This document shows, one piece after another, positions 1 to 8,479 of a DNA stretch of 64,000 nt. Position 1 is the first letter of the stretch. Each line of letters begins with the position of its first letter. Source of the stretch: Dechloromonas sp. (GTDB lineage: Bacteria > Pseudomonadota > Gammaproteobacteria > Burkholderiales > Rhodocyclaceae); assembly GCA_028687035.1 (NCBI GenBank), contig JAQUAX010000013.1:1-64000 (forward strand). The letters run 5' to 3'. The notes beneath the pieces were generated by a model. It did not search any database. It had not been told where the DNA came from and saw only the letters and a list, made by a program, of their open reading frames with translations. The position numbers and the translations under genes were made by a program.

Positions 1-132
1 AGCCAGCGCGCCCAGCACTTGCCGCTTTGGCTGCATCATTACAACTGGCACAGACCTCATGCCAGCCTTCAATATCTGCCGCCTATCTCCCGAATCACCG
101 GACTGAACAACCTGGTGGGTTTACACAACTAG
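1..132 (+). mobile_element. IS481-type transposase, C-terminal fragment cut by window edge
   Basis: Frame 1 from the first base is open to a TAG at 130-132 and encodes 43 residues. The segment LPLWLHHYNWHRPHASL followed by PPISR is the typical end of IS481-family DDE integrases (integrase-core C-terminus). The rest of the element lies upstream of the window. I could not find an obvious terminal inverted repeat just after the stop, so the element boundary is undetermined. Confidence 0.75.
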
Positions 133-564
133 CGATCGGGAGCGACACGACCCAACCGCCTCCCCGACCGGGGCTGCTCGGCGACGAGAATTCGCGGTCG
201 ACGCTGGCAAGACGTCGAATTCACCCTGCCGAGCGCTGGCCCCAGCCTGCCTGGAAGCAGCGGCGCATGAGCCGGGAAACGGGCGGAATAGCGGCGCCCT
301 CGCCGTCGGACGGGCCGTCGAACCGATCGATGTTCGCCGCGGTGGGAAAATGGAGTAAACTAGTAAGATCAATGCGTTGATGCATCGCCCGCAGTTGTCC
401 CGAGCAGCCCCCGTGTCGTGCAGGTCTCTAGTGCAGGTTTCACCCCATTGATTCGCTCCCCGGCATGGCTGCGTCGGGGTACTCAGGCCGCCCGACCTTC
501 GGGCCAATCCGTCGCACCGGTCATCCGGACCACACCAGAGGCGACGATGAAAGGAAACAGCATC
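133..564. other. Non-coding stretch between IS481 end and deaD
   Basis: No convincing gene is seen. Short open frames on both strands lack family resemblance and ribosome sites. The stretch presumably holds the right end of the insertion element and the promoter and long 5' leader of the helicase gene; cold-inducible deaD-type genes often have long leaders, but I see no specific motif. ATCAA-TGCG-TTGAT at 368-381 has FNR-like half sites in the wrong order. Confidence 0.4.
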
Positions 565-2385
565 ATGTCGACATCCGTCGAAAGCTTTGCCGAACTCGGC
601 TTAAGCGAAGCGCTATTGAAAGCGCTGACCGAAATCGGTTACGAAACCCCGTCGCCCATCCAGGCCCAGTGCATTCCCATTCTGCTCGACGGCCACGACC
701 TGCTCGGCATGGCCCAGACCGGCACCGGCAAGACCGCCGCCTTCGCGCTGCCGCTGATGGAACAGATCGATGTCAAGCTGATGAAGCCGCAAGCGCTGAT
801 CCTGACGCCGACGCGCGAACTGGCGATCCAGGTCGCCGAAGCGCTGCAGAGCTACGCCAAGCATCTGCCCGGTTTCCACGTCCTGCCGATCTACGGCGGC
901 CAGAGCTACACGATCCAGTTGAAGCAGCTGGCGCGCGGCGCCCACGTCGTCGTCGGCACGCCGGGCCGCGTGATGGACCACCTCGAGCGCAAGACGCTGA
1001 ACCTCGACAACCTGAAGACCCTGGTCCTCGACGAGGCCGACGAAATGCTGCGCATGGGCTTCATCGACGACGTCGAGTGGATCCTCGAACACACGCCGGA
1101 ACAACACCAGACCGCGCTGTTCTCGGCGACCATGCCGGAACAGATCCGCCGCGTCGCCCAGAAGTACCTGGTCGAGCCGCGCGAGATCAAGATCAAGGCC
1201 GCCACCGCGACCGTCGCCGCGATCCGCCAGGTTTACTGGCAGGTCTCCGGCATGCACAAGCTGGACGCGCTGACCCGCATCCTCGAGGTCGAGGACGATT
1301 TCGATGCGGCGATCATCTTCGTCCGCACCAAGACCGCGACCGTCGAACTGGCCGACAAGCTGAACGCCCGCGGCTACGCCGCCGCCGCGCTGAACGGCGA
1401 CCTCAACCAGCAGATGCGCGAGCGGGTCATCGACCAGCTGAAATCCGGCGCGCTGGACATCGTCATCGCGACCGACGTCGCCGCCCGCGGCATCGACGTG
1501 CCGCGCGTCAGCCACGTCGTCAATTACGACATCCCCTACGACACCGAAGCCTACGTGCACCGCATCGGCCGAACCGGCCGCGCCGGCCGCAACGGCAACG
1601 CGATCCTGTTCGTCGCGCCGCGCGAAATCCGCATGCTGCGCACCATCGAACGCGCCACCCGGCAACCGATCGCACCGCTGACACTGCCGTCCCGCGCCGA
1701 CGTCACCAACAAGCGCGTCACCGACTTCAAGGCCAAGGTTGCCGAAGTGATCAGCACCGAAGGCCTCGACTTTTTCGCCAACATCGTCTCGCAACTGTGC
1801 GAGGAGCAGGATGTCGGCGCCGAGGAAGTCGCTGCCGCGCTGGCCCTGATGGCCCAGCAAGGCAAGCCGCTGCAGATCGCCGGCGAAGATCCGGCGCCCG
1901 CCCGTCCGTTCGCCCGCGACGAGCGCCGTCCGTCGCCCTTCACCGAGCGCGACCCGCGCAAACCGCGCCAGGAAGATCGCGGCGGCGACCGGCCCCGCTT
2001 CGAGGACCGCCCGCGCCGCGACGACCGCCCGGCCCGACCGGCGCCGGCTGGCGACATGGTGCGTTACCGGATCGACGTCGGCCGCGAGCACGGCGTCGAA
2101 GTGCGCGACATCGTCGGCGCGATCGCCAACGAAGCCGGTATCGAAAGCCGCTTCATCGGCCGCATTGGCCTCTACGAAGAGTCGAGTACCGTCGAACTGC
2201 CGGCCGGCATGCCTGCCGAGGCGGCCAATGCGCTGAAGCGGACACGTATCCGCGGCGTGCCGATCAACCTGCGTCCTGACGAAGGCCGTCCCTCCGGGAA
2301 CTTCGGCGCCGAGCGCCGGTTTGCAGGCGGAGAACGCAAATTCGACGGCGACCGGAAATTCCGCAAGAAGAATTTCGACCGCTGA
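565..2385 (+). CDS. deaD: DEAD-box ATP-dependent RNA helicase (DeaD/CsdA type)
   Basis: A 606-residue RNA helicase for ribosome assembly and mRNA remodelling in the cytoplasm. Motifs in order: Q motif near residues 8-36, Walker A AQTGTGKT (50-57), DEAD (156-159), SAT (about 187-189) and HRIGRTGRAGR (from 332). After the two RecA-like domains come an Arg/Asp-rich linker (about 445-495), a DbpA-type RNA-binding domain (about 498-570) and a basic Gly/Arg tail; this architecture and length fit DeaD/CsdA rather than short RhlE proteins. ATG 565 was chosen over ATG 547 because AAAGGA lies at a good distance upstream of 565. A strong terminator follows. Confidence 0.93.
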   Translation: MSTSVESFAELGLSEALLKALTEIGYETPSPIQAQCIPILLDGHDLLGMAQTGTGKTAAFALPLMEQIDVKLMKPQALILTPTRELAIQVAEALQSYAKHLPGFHVLPIYGGQSYTIQLKQLARGAHVVVGTPGRVMDHLERKTLNLDNLKTLVLDEADEMLRMGFIDDVEWILEHTPEQHQTALFSATMPEQIRRVAQKYLVEPREIKIKAATATVAAIRQVYWQVSGMHKLDALTRILEVEDDFDAAIIFVRTKTATVELADKLNARGYAAAALNGDLNQQMRERVIDQLKSGALDIVIATDVAARGIDVPRVSHVVNYDIPYDTEAYVHRIGRTGRAGRNGNAILFVAPREIRMLRTIERATRQPIAPLTLPSRADVTNKRVTDFKAKVAEVISTEGLDFFANIVSQLCEEQDVGAEEVAAALALMAQQGKPLQIAGEDPAPARPFARDERRPSPFTERDPRKPRQEDRGGDRPRFEDRPRRDDRPARPAPAGDMVRYRIDVGREHGVEVRDIVGAIANEAGIESRFIGRIGLYEESSTVELPAGMPAEAANALKRTRIRGVPINLRPDEGRPSGNFGAERRFAGGERKFDGDRKFRKKNFDR

Positions 2386-2412
2386 GCGGCCAAACGCTAG
2401 CCTGAACCGACG

Positions 2413-2445
2413 AGAGCCACGCCATGCGTGGCTCTTTTCTTTTGT
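2413..2445 (+). terminator. Rho-independent terminator of deaD
   Basis: Perfect 10-bp stem AGAGCCACGC / GCGTGGCTCT (2413-2422 and 2426-2435) with a 3-nt CAT loop, followed by a T-rich run. It begins 27 bases after the deaD stop and separates the helicase from the iron island. Confidence 0.9.
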
Positions 2446-2480
2446 CCGCCGCACCGAAGTTGACATCGGACCAGCCAGTA

Positions 2481-2500
2481 AATGATAATAATTACTATTA
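2481..2500. promoter_or_regulatory. Fur-box-like operator ahead of the heme-uptake locus
   Basis: AATGATAATAATTACTATTA closely follows the AT-rich Fur consensus GATAATGATAATCATTATC and stands out in GC-rich surroundings. It lies 67 bases before the first receptor gene, so ferric uptake regulator control of the 2568-12404 genes is likely. Confidence 0.75.
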
Positions 2501-2567
2501 ACCAACAAACGCCAGCCACCTAATCCCGTAGGCAGCCAGCCGTTGCAATTTCGACTGGAGGCCTTCG

Positions 2568-4487
2568 ATGTTGTCTTTTCGCGCCCGCTTTTCCCCGCGC
2601 GCCATCCCTCTCGCCCTGTTCGGGGTATTCGCCGTCGGCGCCTCGAGCGCCGAAGAAAAACTGCTGCACGACACCGTCGTCACCGCGACGATGTCGGAGC
2701 ATGAAACGCGGACAGCCCCCGCTTCCGTCACGGTCATTCCACGTCAGGAAATCGAGGAACGCAACGCCAGCGACCTGCTCGACATCGTCCGCGGAACGCC
2801 CGGCATCGCCCTCACCGGCCGCCAGGTCGGCGGCCGCAAGACGCTGGCCCTGCGGGGCCTGGAAGGCAAACATACCCTGACCCTGATCGACGGCCGCCGC
2901 ATCTCGCCGACCGACGATGTCGCCGGCCACTCCGACTACCAGTACGGCTGGCTCCCGCTTTCGGCGATCGAACGGGTGGAAATCATCCGCGGTCCGATGT
3001 CGACGCTGTATGGATCGGAAGCCCTGGGCGGCGTGGTCAACCTGATCACCCGGCAGCCCAAGGATCGCTGGACCGGATCGCTGATGGCATCGGGCAGCCA
3101 GTTGACCGATGGCGATGGCGGCGACGCCTGGCGGGGTTCCCTGTTCGCCGCCGGCCCGGTCGGCGAACGGCTGACGCTGCGCGTCAATGCCGAATCCTCC
3201 GAGCGCAGTCCGATTCCCCTGAAGGAAGACAAGCGCTATTCGGAAATCGAGGGCCGCAAGTCCGAAAGCTACGGGATCGGCGGCACGTTCAAGCTGACCG
3301 ATGCGCAAAGCATCGACTTTCAGTGGCAGGGCGGCGACGAGACTCGCCGCTACGACGACGTTTCCTCGGGCGGGATCGCCTACGAAAATCGCTACGATAT
3401 CGAACGCGAGCAGCGCAGCATCGCCTGGAAAGGCGAATTCGGCAACTGGCGCGCCCAATTGCGGGCCTACGACAGCGAAATCGACATCCGCAACCGCCGG
3501 ACCAACGGCGTGACGGTCGCCCGGCCGCAAAACATCAAGGACGAAGTCGTCGATGGTTTCGCGGCCGCCCGGCTGGGCGGCCACATGCTGACGGTCGGCG
3601 GCGAATACCGGGTGGAAACGCTGAGGAACAGCGGCCTGATCGGCGGCGAGGACGACGCGACGCATCAGGCCCTGTTCGCCCAGGACGAGGTCTCGCTGAC
3701 CGACAACCTGGTGCTGACCGCCGGCGTTCGCGGCGACGACCACGAGCGCTTCGGCTTCGAAGCCAGCCCGCGCCTTTTCCTGGTCTGGGAAGCGATGCCG
3801 GAACTGGTAATCAAGGGCGGCTACGGACACGCCTTCAAGGCGCCCACGCTGAAGCAGATTTCGCCCAGCTATGTCGGCGCCGAAGGACCGCACACTTTCC
3901 TCGGCAACGGCGACATCCAGCCGGAGAGTTCGGATTCCCTCGAGATCGGTGCCGACTGGAAAAGCGGCCCGGTCAACCTGTGGGCCACGCTGTTCCACAC
4001 CAAGGTGGAAAACCTGATCACCTACAAGTTGCTCAGCGTTTCCGGCAGCCGCCGGACCTACCAGTACGACAACGTGGACAAGGCCCGGATCAGCGGTCTG
4101 GAAAGCGGGGTCGGCTGGTCGATCACCCCCGATGTCAAATGGAATACCAGCCTGACCTGGCTCGACGCCAAGGACGACACGACCGACAAGGAGCTCGCCT
4201 ACCGCCCCGAAGTCACGCTGGCTTCCAGCCTGAACTGGCAGCTCGGCGAGGGCTGGAGCGCGCGCGCCATGGTCGAATATTTCGGCAAGCAATACGACAA
4301 CTCGGGCGTCGAATTGCCCTCCTACTCGCTGTGGAATGCCAGCGTCGGCAAGAAGATCGGCAAGAACCTCAGCGTCCGCGCCGGGATCGACAACCTGACC
4401 GACGTTCGCCTGGCCGACAAGTCGCCTGATTTCGGCTACGCGGAAATCGGACGGAACGTTTACCTGACCCTGCGCACCGACTTTTGA
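2568..4487 (+). CDS. TonB-dependent outer-membrane receptor, heme-type (HmuR-like)
   Basis: A 639-residue TonB-dependent receptor with an N-terminal signal peptide (cut near SSA-EEK), a plug domain (about residues 35-155; RGLEGKHTLTLIDGRR and VEIIRGPMSTLYGSEALGGVVNLITR are split plug hallmarks) and a 22-strand barrel ending in an aromatic terminal residue (TDF). Size and plug resemble the FepA/CirA/HmuR group. Substrate is inferred from context: a Fur-like box is upstream, and a CobN-like chelatase with HmuU/HmuV-like genes follow, the hmu order of Bacteroidetes. Heme is the favoured ligand; cobalamin or another metal-tetrapyrrole is the alternative. Confidence 0.85.
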   Translation: MLSFRARFSPRAIPLALFGVFAVGASSAEEKLLHDTVVTATMSEHETRTAPASVTVIPRQEIEERNASDLLDIVRGTPGIALTGRQVGGRKTLALRGLEGKHTLTLIDGRRISPTDDVAGHSDYQYGWLPLSAIERVEIIRGPMSTLYGSEALGGVVNLITRQPKDRWTGSLMASGSQLTDGDGGDAWRGSLFAAGPVGERLTLRVNAESSERSPIPLKEDKRYSEIEGRKSESYGIGGTFKLTDAQSIDFQWQGGDETRRYDDVSSGGIAYENRYDIEREQRSIAWKGEFGNWRAQLRAYDSEIDIRNRRTNGVTVARPQNIKDEVVDGFAAARLGGHMLTVGGEYRVETLRNSGLIGGEDDATHQALFAQDEVSLTDNLVLTAGVRGDDHERFGFEASPRLFLVWEAMPELVIKGGYGHAFKAPTLKQISPSYVGAEGPHTFLGNGDIQPESSDSLEIGADWKSGPVNLWATLFHTKVENLITYKLLSVSGSRRTYQYDNVDKARISGLESGVGWSITPDVKWNTSLTWLDAKDDTTDKELAYRPEVTLASSLNWQLGEGWSARAMVEYFGKQYDNSGVELPSYSLWNASVGKKIGKNLSVRAGIDNLTDVRLADKSPDFGYAEIGRNVYLTLRTDF

Positions 4488-4496
4488 CCCACCGAC

Positions 4497-4525
4497 GCCG
4501 ACGGCTCCCCACGGATGCCGTCGGC
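4497..4525 (+). repeat. Intercistronic hairpin between receptor and chelatase genes
   Basis: Perfect inverted repeat GCCGACGGC / GCCGTCGGC (4497-4505, 4517-4525) with an 11-nt loop and no T-run. It sits between the receptor stop and the chelatase ATG, where it could stabilise upstream mRNA or lower downstream expression. Function is inferred only. Confidence 0.5.
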
Positions 4526-4540
4526 GCCGCATTCTTCGTC

Positions 4541-7500
4541 ATGACACAATTCCGTTTCGCCTTTTTGATCGCCCTCTTCTGCCTGTGCCAAGCGGCACTG
4601 GCCGAGAACATCCTGATCATCGCCGCTTCGCCGGTACCGCCGGGGAAGTTCAAGGTTCTTTCCGAAATCGGCCGCCAATTCGGGGTGACCGTCGACGCCC
4701 GCTTCGCCGAACAACTGCCGCCCGGCGAGGCGAGCCAATTGCTCGGACAACGCGACTTCATCATCTTTGACGCGGCCCGCAACTCGATGCAGGGCGTCGT
4801 CAAGGGAAAGCTGGGCAAGGCGCTCGACAACCTGGCGACGCCGCATCTCTGGATGAAGGACGAAGGACCGGCCGGCACCGGCCTGCCCGACGAGCTGGCG
4901 ACAAAGCTGCACGCCTACTACACCAACGGCGGAAGAGCCAATTACGAGGGCTTTTTCGCCACCCTGGCCGCCCACCTGCGCGGCCGCCCGCTGCCCGCGA
5001 CGGCACCGCCCTTCGTCTTTCCCGAACAGGCGATCTACCACCCGAAGGCGCCGGGCCGTATCTTCGCAACCCCCGACGAATACCTCGCGTGGCGCGGCAT
5101 CGACCCGGCCAGGCGGCCGCCGGTGATCGCCATCGCCCTCTACCAGATCTATCTCGGCGCCGAGCAGACCGCCTTCATCGACGCGCTGGTCGAACGGATC
5201 GAGGCCGGCGGCGCCGTCGCCCTTCCCTACTACGCCGGCGTATTCGGTCCGCAACGCCGGATGCTGGAAAGCCGCGGCCAGGTGATCGCCGACGCGGTGA
5301 TCAGCACGCACATCGTCCTCGACCCCGAAGGGCGACGCCGGGAATTTGCCGAACTCGGCATCCCGGTGCTCCAGGCCCTCGCCTACCGCAAGGGCGACAC
5401 CGCGGCCTGGCGCGCCGATGCGCAGGGCATCCCGCTGACCGACGTGCCCTTCTACCTGGCCCAGGGCGAATATGCCGGGATCATCGATCCGCTGGTCGCC
5501 AGCACGCTGGACAAGGCCACCGGCGACGTCGTCGTCATCCCCGAGCAGGCCGCCGCGCTGGCCGACAAGGCGCTCAATCTGGTCCGCCTGCAGCACCTTC
5601 CCAATCGCGACAAGAAGGTGGCCATGCTGTTCTGGAACTACCCGCCGGGCGAAAAGAACCTCTCGGCCTCCTTCATGAATGTCCCGCGCAGTCTCGAAAC
5701 GACGCTCAGGGCGATGCAGGCGGCCGGCTACGACACCCGCGGCGAGGCCGAAATCACGCTGATCAACGCGCTGCAGCGCCTGCTCGCCCCGTTCTACCGC
5801 GACGGCCAAATGGAATCCTTGCTGCGCGACGGCCTGGCCGAGCGCCTGCCCGTCGCCACCTACCGCGCCTGGCTGCAACGTCTGCCGCCGGCCGTCCAGC
5901 AGGAAATCCAGGCGCGCTGGGGCGAACCTGAAAAATCGGCGATGGTCGTCGTCGACCGCGGCATTCCCTATTTCGTGATCCCGCGCCTGGCCATCGGCAA
6001 GCTGGTCATCAGCCCGCAAGCACCGCGCGGCGAACGCTGGGAAGAGAAGGAAAAAGCCCTCTACCACTCGTCGAAGGCGCCGCCCTCCCACTATTACCTC
6101 GCCCACTACCTGTGGCTGCGCGAGCACTTCAAGGCCGACGCGCTGGTGCACTACGGCACGCACGGCTCGCAGGAATGGTTGCCCGGCAAGGAACGCGGCC
6201 TGCCGGTCGACGACTACCCGATGCTCGCGGTCGGCAACCTGCCGGTGATCTACCCCTACATCGTCGATAACATCGGCGAAGCCCTGCAGGCCAAACGGCG
6301 CGGCCGGGCGGTGATCGTCACCCACCAGACGCCGCCGTTCGCGCCGGCCGGACTGCACGAATCGCTGACCGCGATCCACGACCTGCTGCACCAATGGCTG
6401 GCGCAGGACGACGGCGCGGTCAAGGAAAAACTCGCGGTCGACCTGAAGCAACGGGTCGAAAAGGAACGCATCGGCCGCGACATGGGCTGGAGTCCAACCC
6501 GTATCGACCGCGAATTCCGCGCCTTCATCGACGAACTGCACAACCATCTGCACGAACTGGCGCAGACCGCGCAGCCGCTCGGCCTGCACACCTTCGGCAC
6601 GGCGCCGCGCCAGATGCACCGCGTTGGCACCGTGCTGCTGATGCTCGGCCGGGAATTCCAGCAGGCGGCGGCCCGCTTCGTCGGCGTCAGGGAAGACGAT
6701 CTCGACGAGCTGTTCGTCGGCGACTATGCGAAACTCGAGGCCAGTCCGCCATTCCGGATGTTGGCCGAAGCGCTGGCCGGCAACACGCCGCTGCCCGCCG
6801 ACCCGGCGCTGGCCGGACAACTGGCGCAGGGGCGCCGCTGGTATGCCGAACTCGGCGCCGACGACGAGCTCGCCGGCCTGCTGTCGGCACTGGCCGGACG
6901 GCATCGTCCGACCTCGTACGGCGGCGACCCGATCAAGAATCCGGACACCCTGCCGACCGGCCGCAACCTGTACGGTTTCGACCCCTCGCGAGTCCCGAGC
7001 AAGGCGGCCTGGGAAGCCGGCAAGCAAGCCGCCGAATCGCTGATCGCCGCCCAGACCGCCAAGGCCGGCCGCCCGCCCAGGAAACTCGCCTTCTCGCTGT
7101 GGTCGGTCGAAACCATGCGCCACCAGGGCATCCTCGAAGCCCAGGCGCTGTGGACGCTGGGCGTCGAGCCGGTGTGGGATGCCGGCGGCCGGGTCGTCGA
7201 CGTCAAGCTGGTGCCGCGCGAACGCCTCGGCCGCCCGCGCGTCGACGTCGTTCTCTCGGCCACCGGCCTCTACCGCGACCATTTCCCGAACGCCATGAAG
7301 CAACTGGCCCAGGCCGTCGAACTGGCAGCCCGCGCCGATGAAGGCGACAACCCCGTCTACGTCAACAGCCGCGCCGTCGCCGAACGCCTGGTCAAGCAAG
7401 GGATTCCGGACGCTATCGCCCAACGGGCGGCCGAAACGCGCATCTTCTCCAATGAATCCGGACGCTACGGCACCGGACTGGACGACGCGGCGCTGGCCAC

Positions 7501-8479
7501 CGATACCTGGAAGCACAAGGGCGAAGCCGACCGCAAGCTGGCCGACCTCTACCTGTCGCGCATGCAGTACGCCTACGGCAGCGACGAGTCGACGTGGGGC
7601 ATCAAGGGCATTGCCGGCGGCAACGCGGCCGGCGCCGGGATCAATCTCTATGCCGAACAGTTGAAAGGCACCGAAGGTGCCGTGCTGTCGCGCACCTCCA
7701 ACCTCTACGGCATGCTGACCACCGACGACCCCTTCCAATACCTCGGCGGGATCGGCGCCGCCGTTCGCGCCCTCGACGGCAAGGCGCCTGAACTCTACAT
7801 TTCCAACCTGCGCAACAGCGGCAGCGACGGCAAGGGCGGCAAGATCGAAGGGGCCGCGCAATTCCTCGCCAAGGAACTCGCCACCCGCAACTTCCATCCC
7901 GGCTACATTCAGGGCCTGATCGCCGAAGGCTATGCCGGCACGCTGCAGGTCCTCGACGGCATCAACAATTTCACCGGCTGGACCACCGTCTCCCGGGAAA
8001 TCGTCCGCGACGACCAATGGCAGGAATTCGTCGACGTCTATGTCCGCGACAAACACCGGCTCGGCCTGAAGGCGTGGTTCGAACGCCACAATCCGCACGC
8101 CCTGGCCCAGGGAATCGAAAAGATGCTGGAAATGGCCCGCCACGGCTACTGGCAAGCCGATCCGGCGACGGTCGCCGAACTGAAGCAGCGCTATCGCGAA
8201 CTGGCCGCACGCCACGACGTCAAGAGCGGCAACGCCGCGTTCGAGAAATTCGTCGCCGCCGGCTTCGGCCTGGCCACGCCGCCGGCTGCCCCGAAAGCGG
8301 CCGAGCCGGCGCCGGCAACGCCGTCGGCGCCGCCGCAAGTGACCGGCATGCGGCTGGAAAAAGTCGCCCCCCGCCAGCCGGAAGCGCCGACGCTGGCATT
8401 GCTCGGCGGTGCCCTGCTGCTGCTCGCGACGGGCGGCGGCGCGACCAGCGCGCTCCGCCGCCAGCGGAGCGCAGCATGA
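4541..8479 (+). CDS. CobN/ChlH-family chelatase, exported and membrane-anchored (HmuS-like)
   Basis: A 1312-residue protein of the CobN/magnesium-chelatase-H family, carrying the family block HYGTHGSQEWLPGKE near residue 537. Unlike cytoplasmic CobN it has a clear signal peptide (first 21 residues, hydrophobic core ending AALA) and a C-terminal Pro/Ala linker plus hydrophobic segment (about 1285-1300) followed by RRQRS, so the bulk should be periplasmic and tethered to the inner membrane. No CobS or CobT ATPase subunit lies nearby. The set-up matches HmuS of Bacteroidetes, reported to remove iron from heme anaerobically. ATG 4541 is chosen because the signal peptide starts there. It overlaps the next gene by ATGA. 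Reverse chelation is inferred; cobalt or zinc tetrapyrrole handling is possible. Confidence 0.85.
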   Translation: MTQFRFAFLIALFCLCQAALAENILIIAASPVPPGKFKVLSEIGRQFGVTVDARFAEQLPPGEASQLLGQRDFIIFDAARNSMQGVVKGKLGKALDNLATPHLWMKDEGPAGTGLPDELATKLHAYYTNGGRANYEGFFATLAAHLRGRPLPATAPPFVFPEQAIYHPKAPGRIFATPDEYLAWRGIDPARRPPVIAIALYQIYLGAEQTAFIDALVERIEAGGAVALPYYAGVFGPQRRMLESRGQVIADAVISTHIVLDPEGRRREFAELGIPVLQALAYRKGDTAAWRADAQGIPLTDVPFYLAQGEYAGIIDPLVASTLDKATGDVVVIPEQAAALADKALNLVRLQHLPNRDKKVAMLFWNYPPGEKNLSASFMNVPRSLETTLRAMQAAGYDTRGEAEITLINALQRLLAPFYRDGQMESLLRDGLAERLPVATYRAWLQRLPPAVQQEIQARWGEPEKSAMVVVDRGIPYFVIPRLAIGKLVISPQAPRGERWEEKEKALYHSSKAPPSHYYLAHYLWLREHFKADALVHYGTHGSQEWLPGKERGLPVDDYPMLAVGNLPVIYPYIVDNIGEALQAKRRGRAVIVTHQTPPFAPAGLHESLTAIHDLLHQWLAQDDGAVKEKLAVDLKQRVEKERIGRDMGWSPTRIDREFRAFIDELHNHLHELAQTAQPLGLHTFGTAPRQMHRVGTVLLMLGREFQQAAARFVGVREDDLDELFVGDYAKLEASPPFRMLAEALAGNTPLPADPALAGQLAQGRRWYAELGADDELAGLLSALAGRHRPTSYGGDPIKNPDTLPTGRNLYGFDPSRVPSKAAWEAGKQAAESLIAAQTAKAGRPPRKLAFSLWSVETMRHQGILEAQALWTLGVEPVWDAGGRVVDVKLVPRERLGRPRVDVVLSATGLYRDHFPNAMKQLAQAVELAARADEGDNPVYVNSRAVAERLVKQGIPDAIAQRAAETRIFSNESGRYGTGLDDAALATDTWKHKGEADRKLADLYLSRMQYAYGSDESTWGIKGIAGGNAAGAGINLYAEQLKGTEGAVLSRTSNLYGMLTTDDPFQYLGGIGAAVRALDGKAPELYISNLRNSGSDGKGGKIEGAAQFLAKELATRNFHPGYIQGLIAEGYAGTLQVLDGINNFTGWTTVSREIVRDDQWQEFVDVYVRDKHRLGLKAWFERHNPHALAQGIEKMLEMARHGYWQADPATVAELKQRYRELAARHDVKSGNAAFEKFVAAGFGLATPPAAPKAAEPAPATPSAPPQVTGMRLEKVAPRQPEAPTLALLGGALLLLATGGGATSALRRQRSAA

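Noticed and set aside
368..381. ATCAA-TGCG-TTGAT, FNR-like half sites upstream of deaD
   Set aside because: The half sites are in the reverse order to an FNR site (TTGAT-N4-ATCAA), so FNR would not recognise it.
121..507. 128-residue open frame on the minus strand at the left edge
   Set aside because: Arg/Ala-rich composition, no family resemblance and no ribosome site; a chance frame in GC-rich DNA.
613..2508. Long minus-strand frame antisense to deaD
   Set aside because: It mirrors the codons of the helicase gene and has no recognisable protein; long antisense frames are common at this GC content and occur opposite most genes here.
4460..8338. 1292-residue frame antisense to the CobN-like gene
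   Set aside because: Composition is that of a reverse-complement shadow; the plus-strand frame has a clear family, signal peptide and anchor.
4541..8479. Reading the CobN-like gene as cobaltochelatase of cobalamin synthesis
   Set aside because: No CobS/CobT or other cob genes nearby, and the signal peptide places it in the periplasm.
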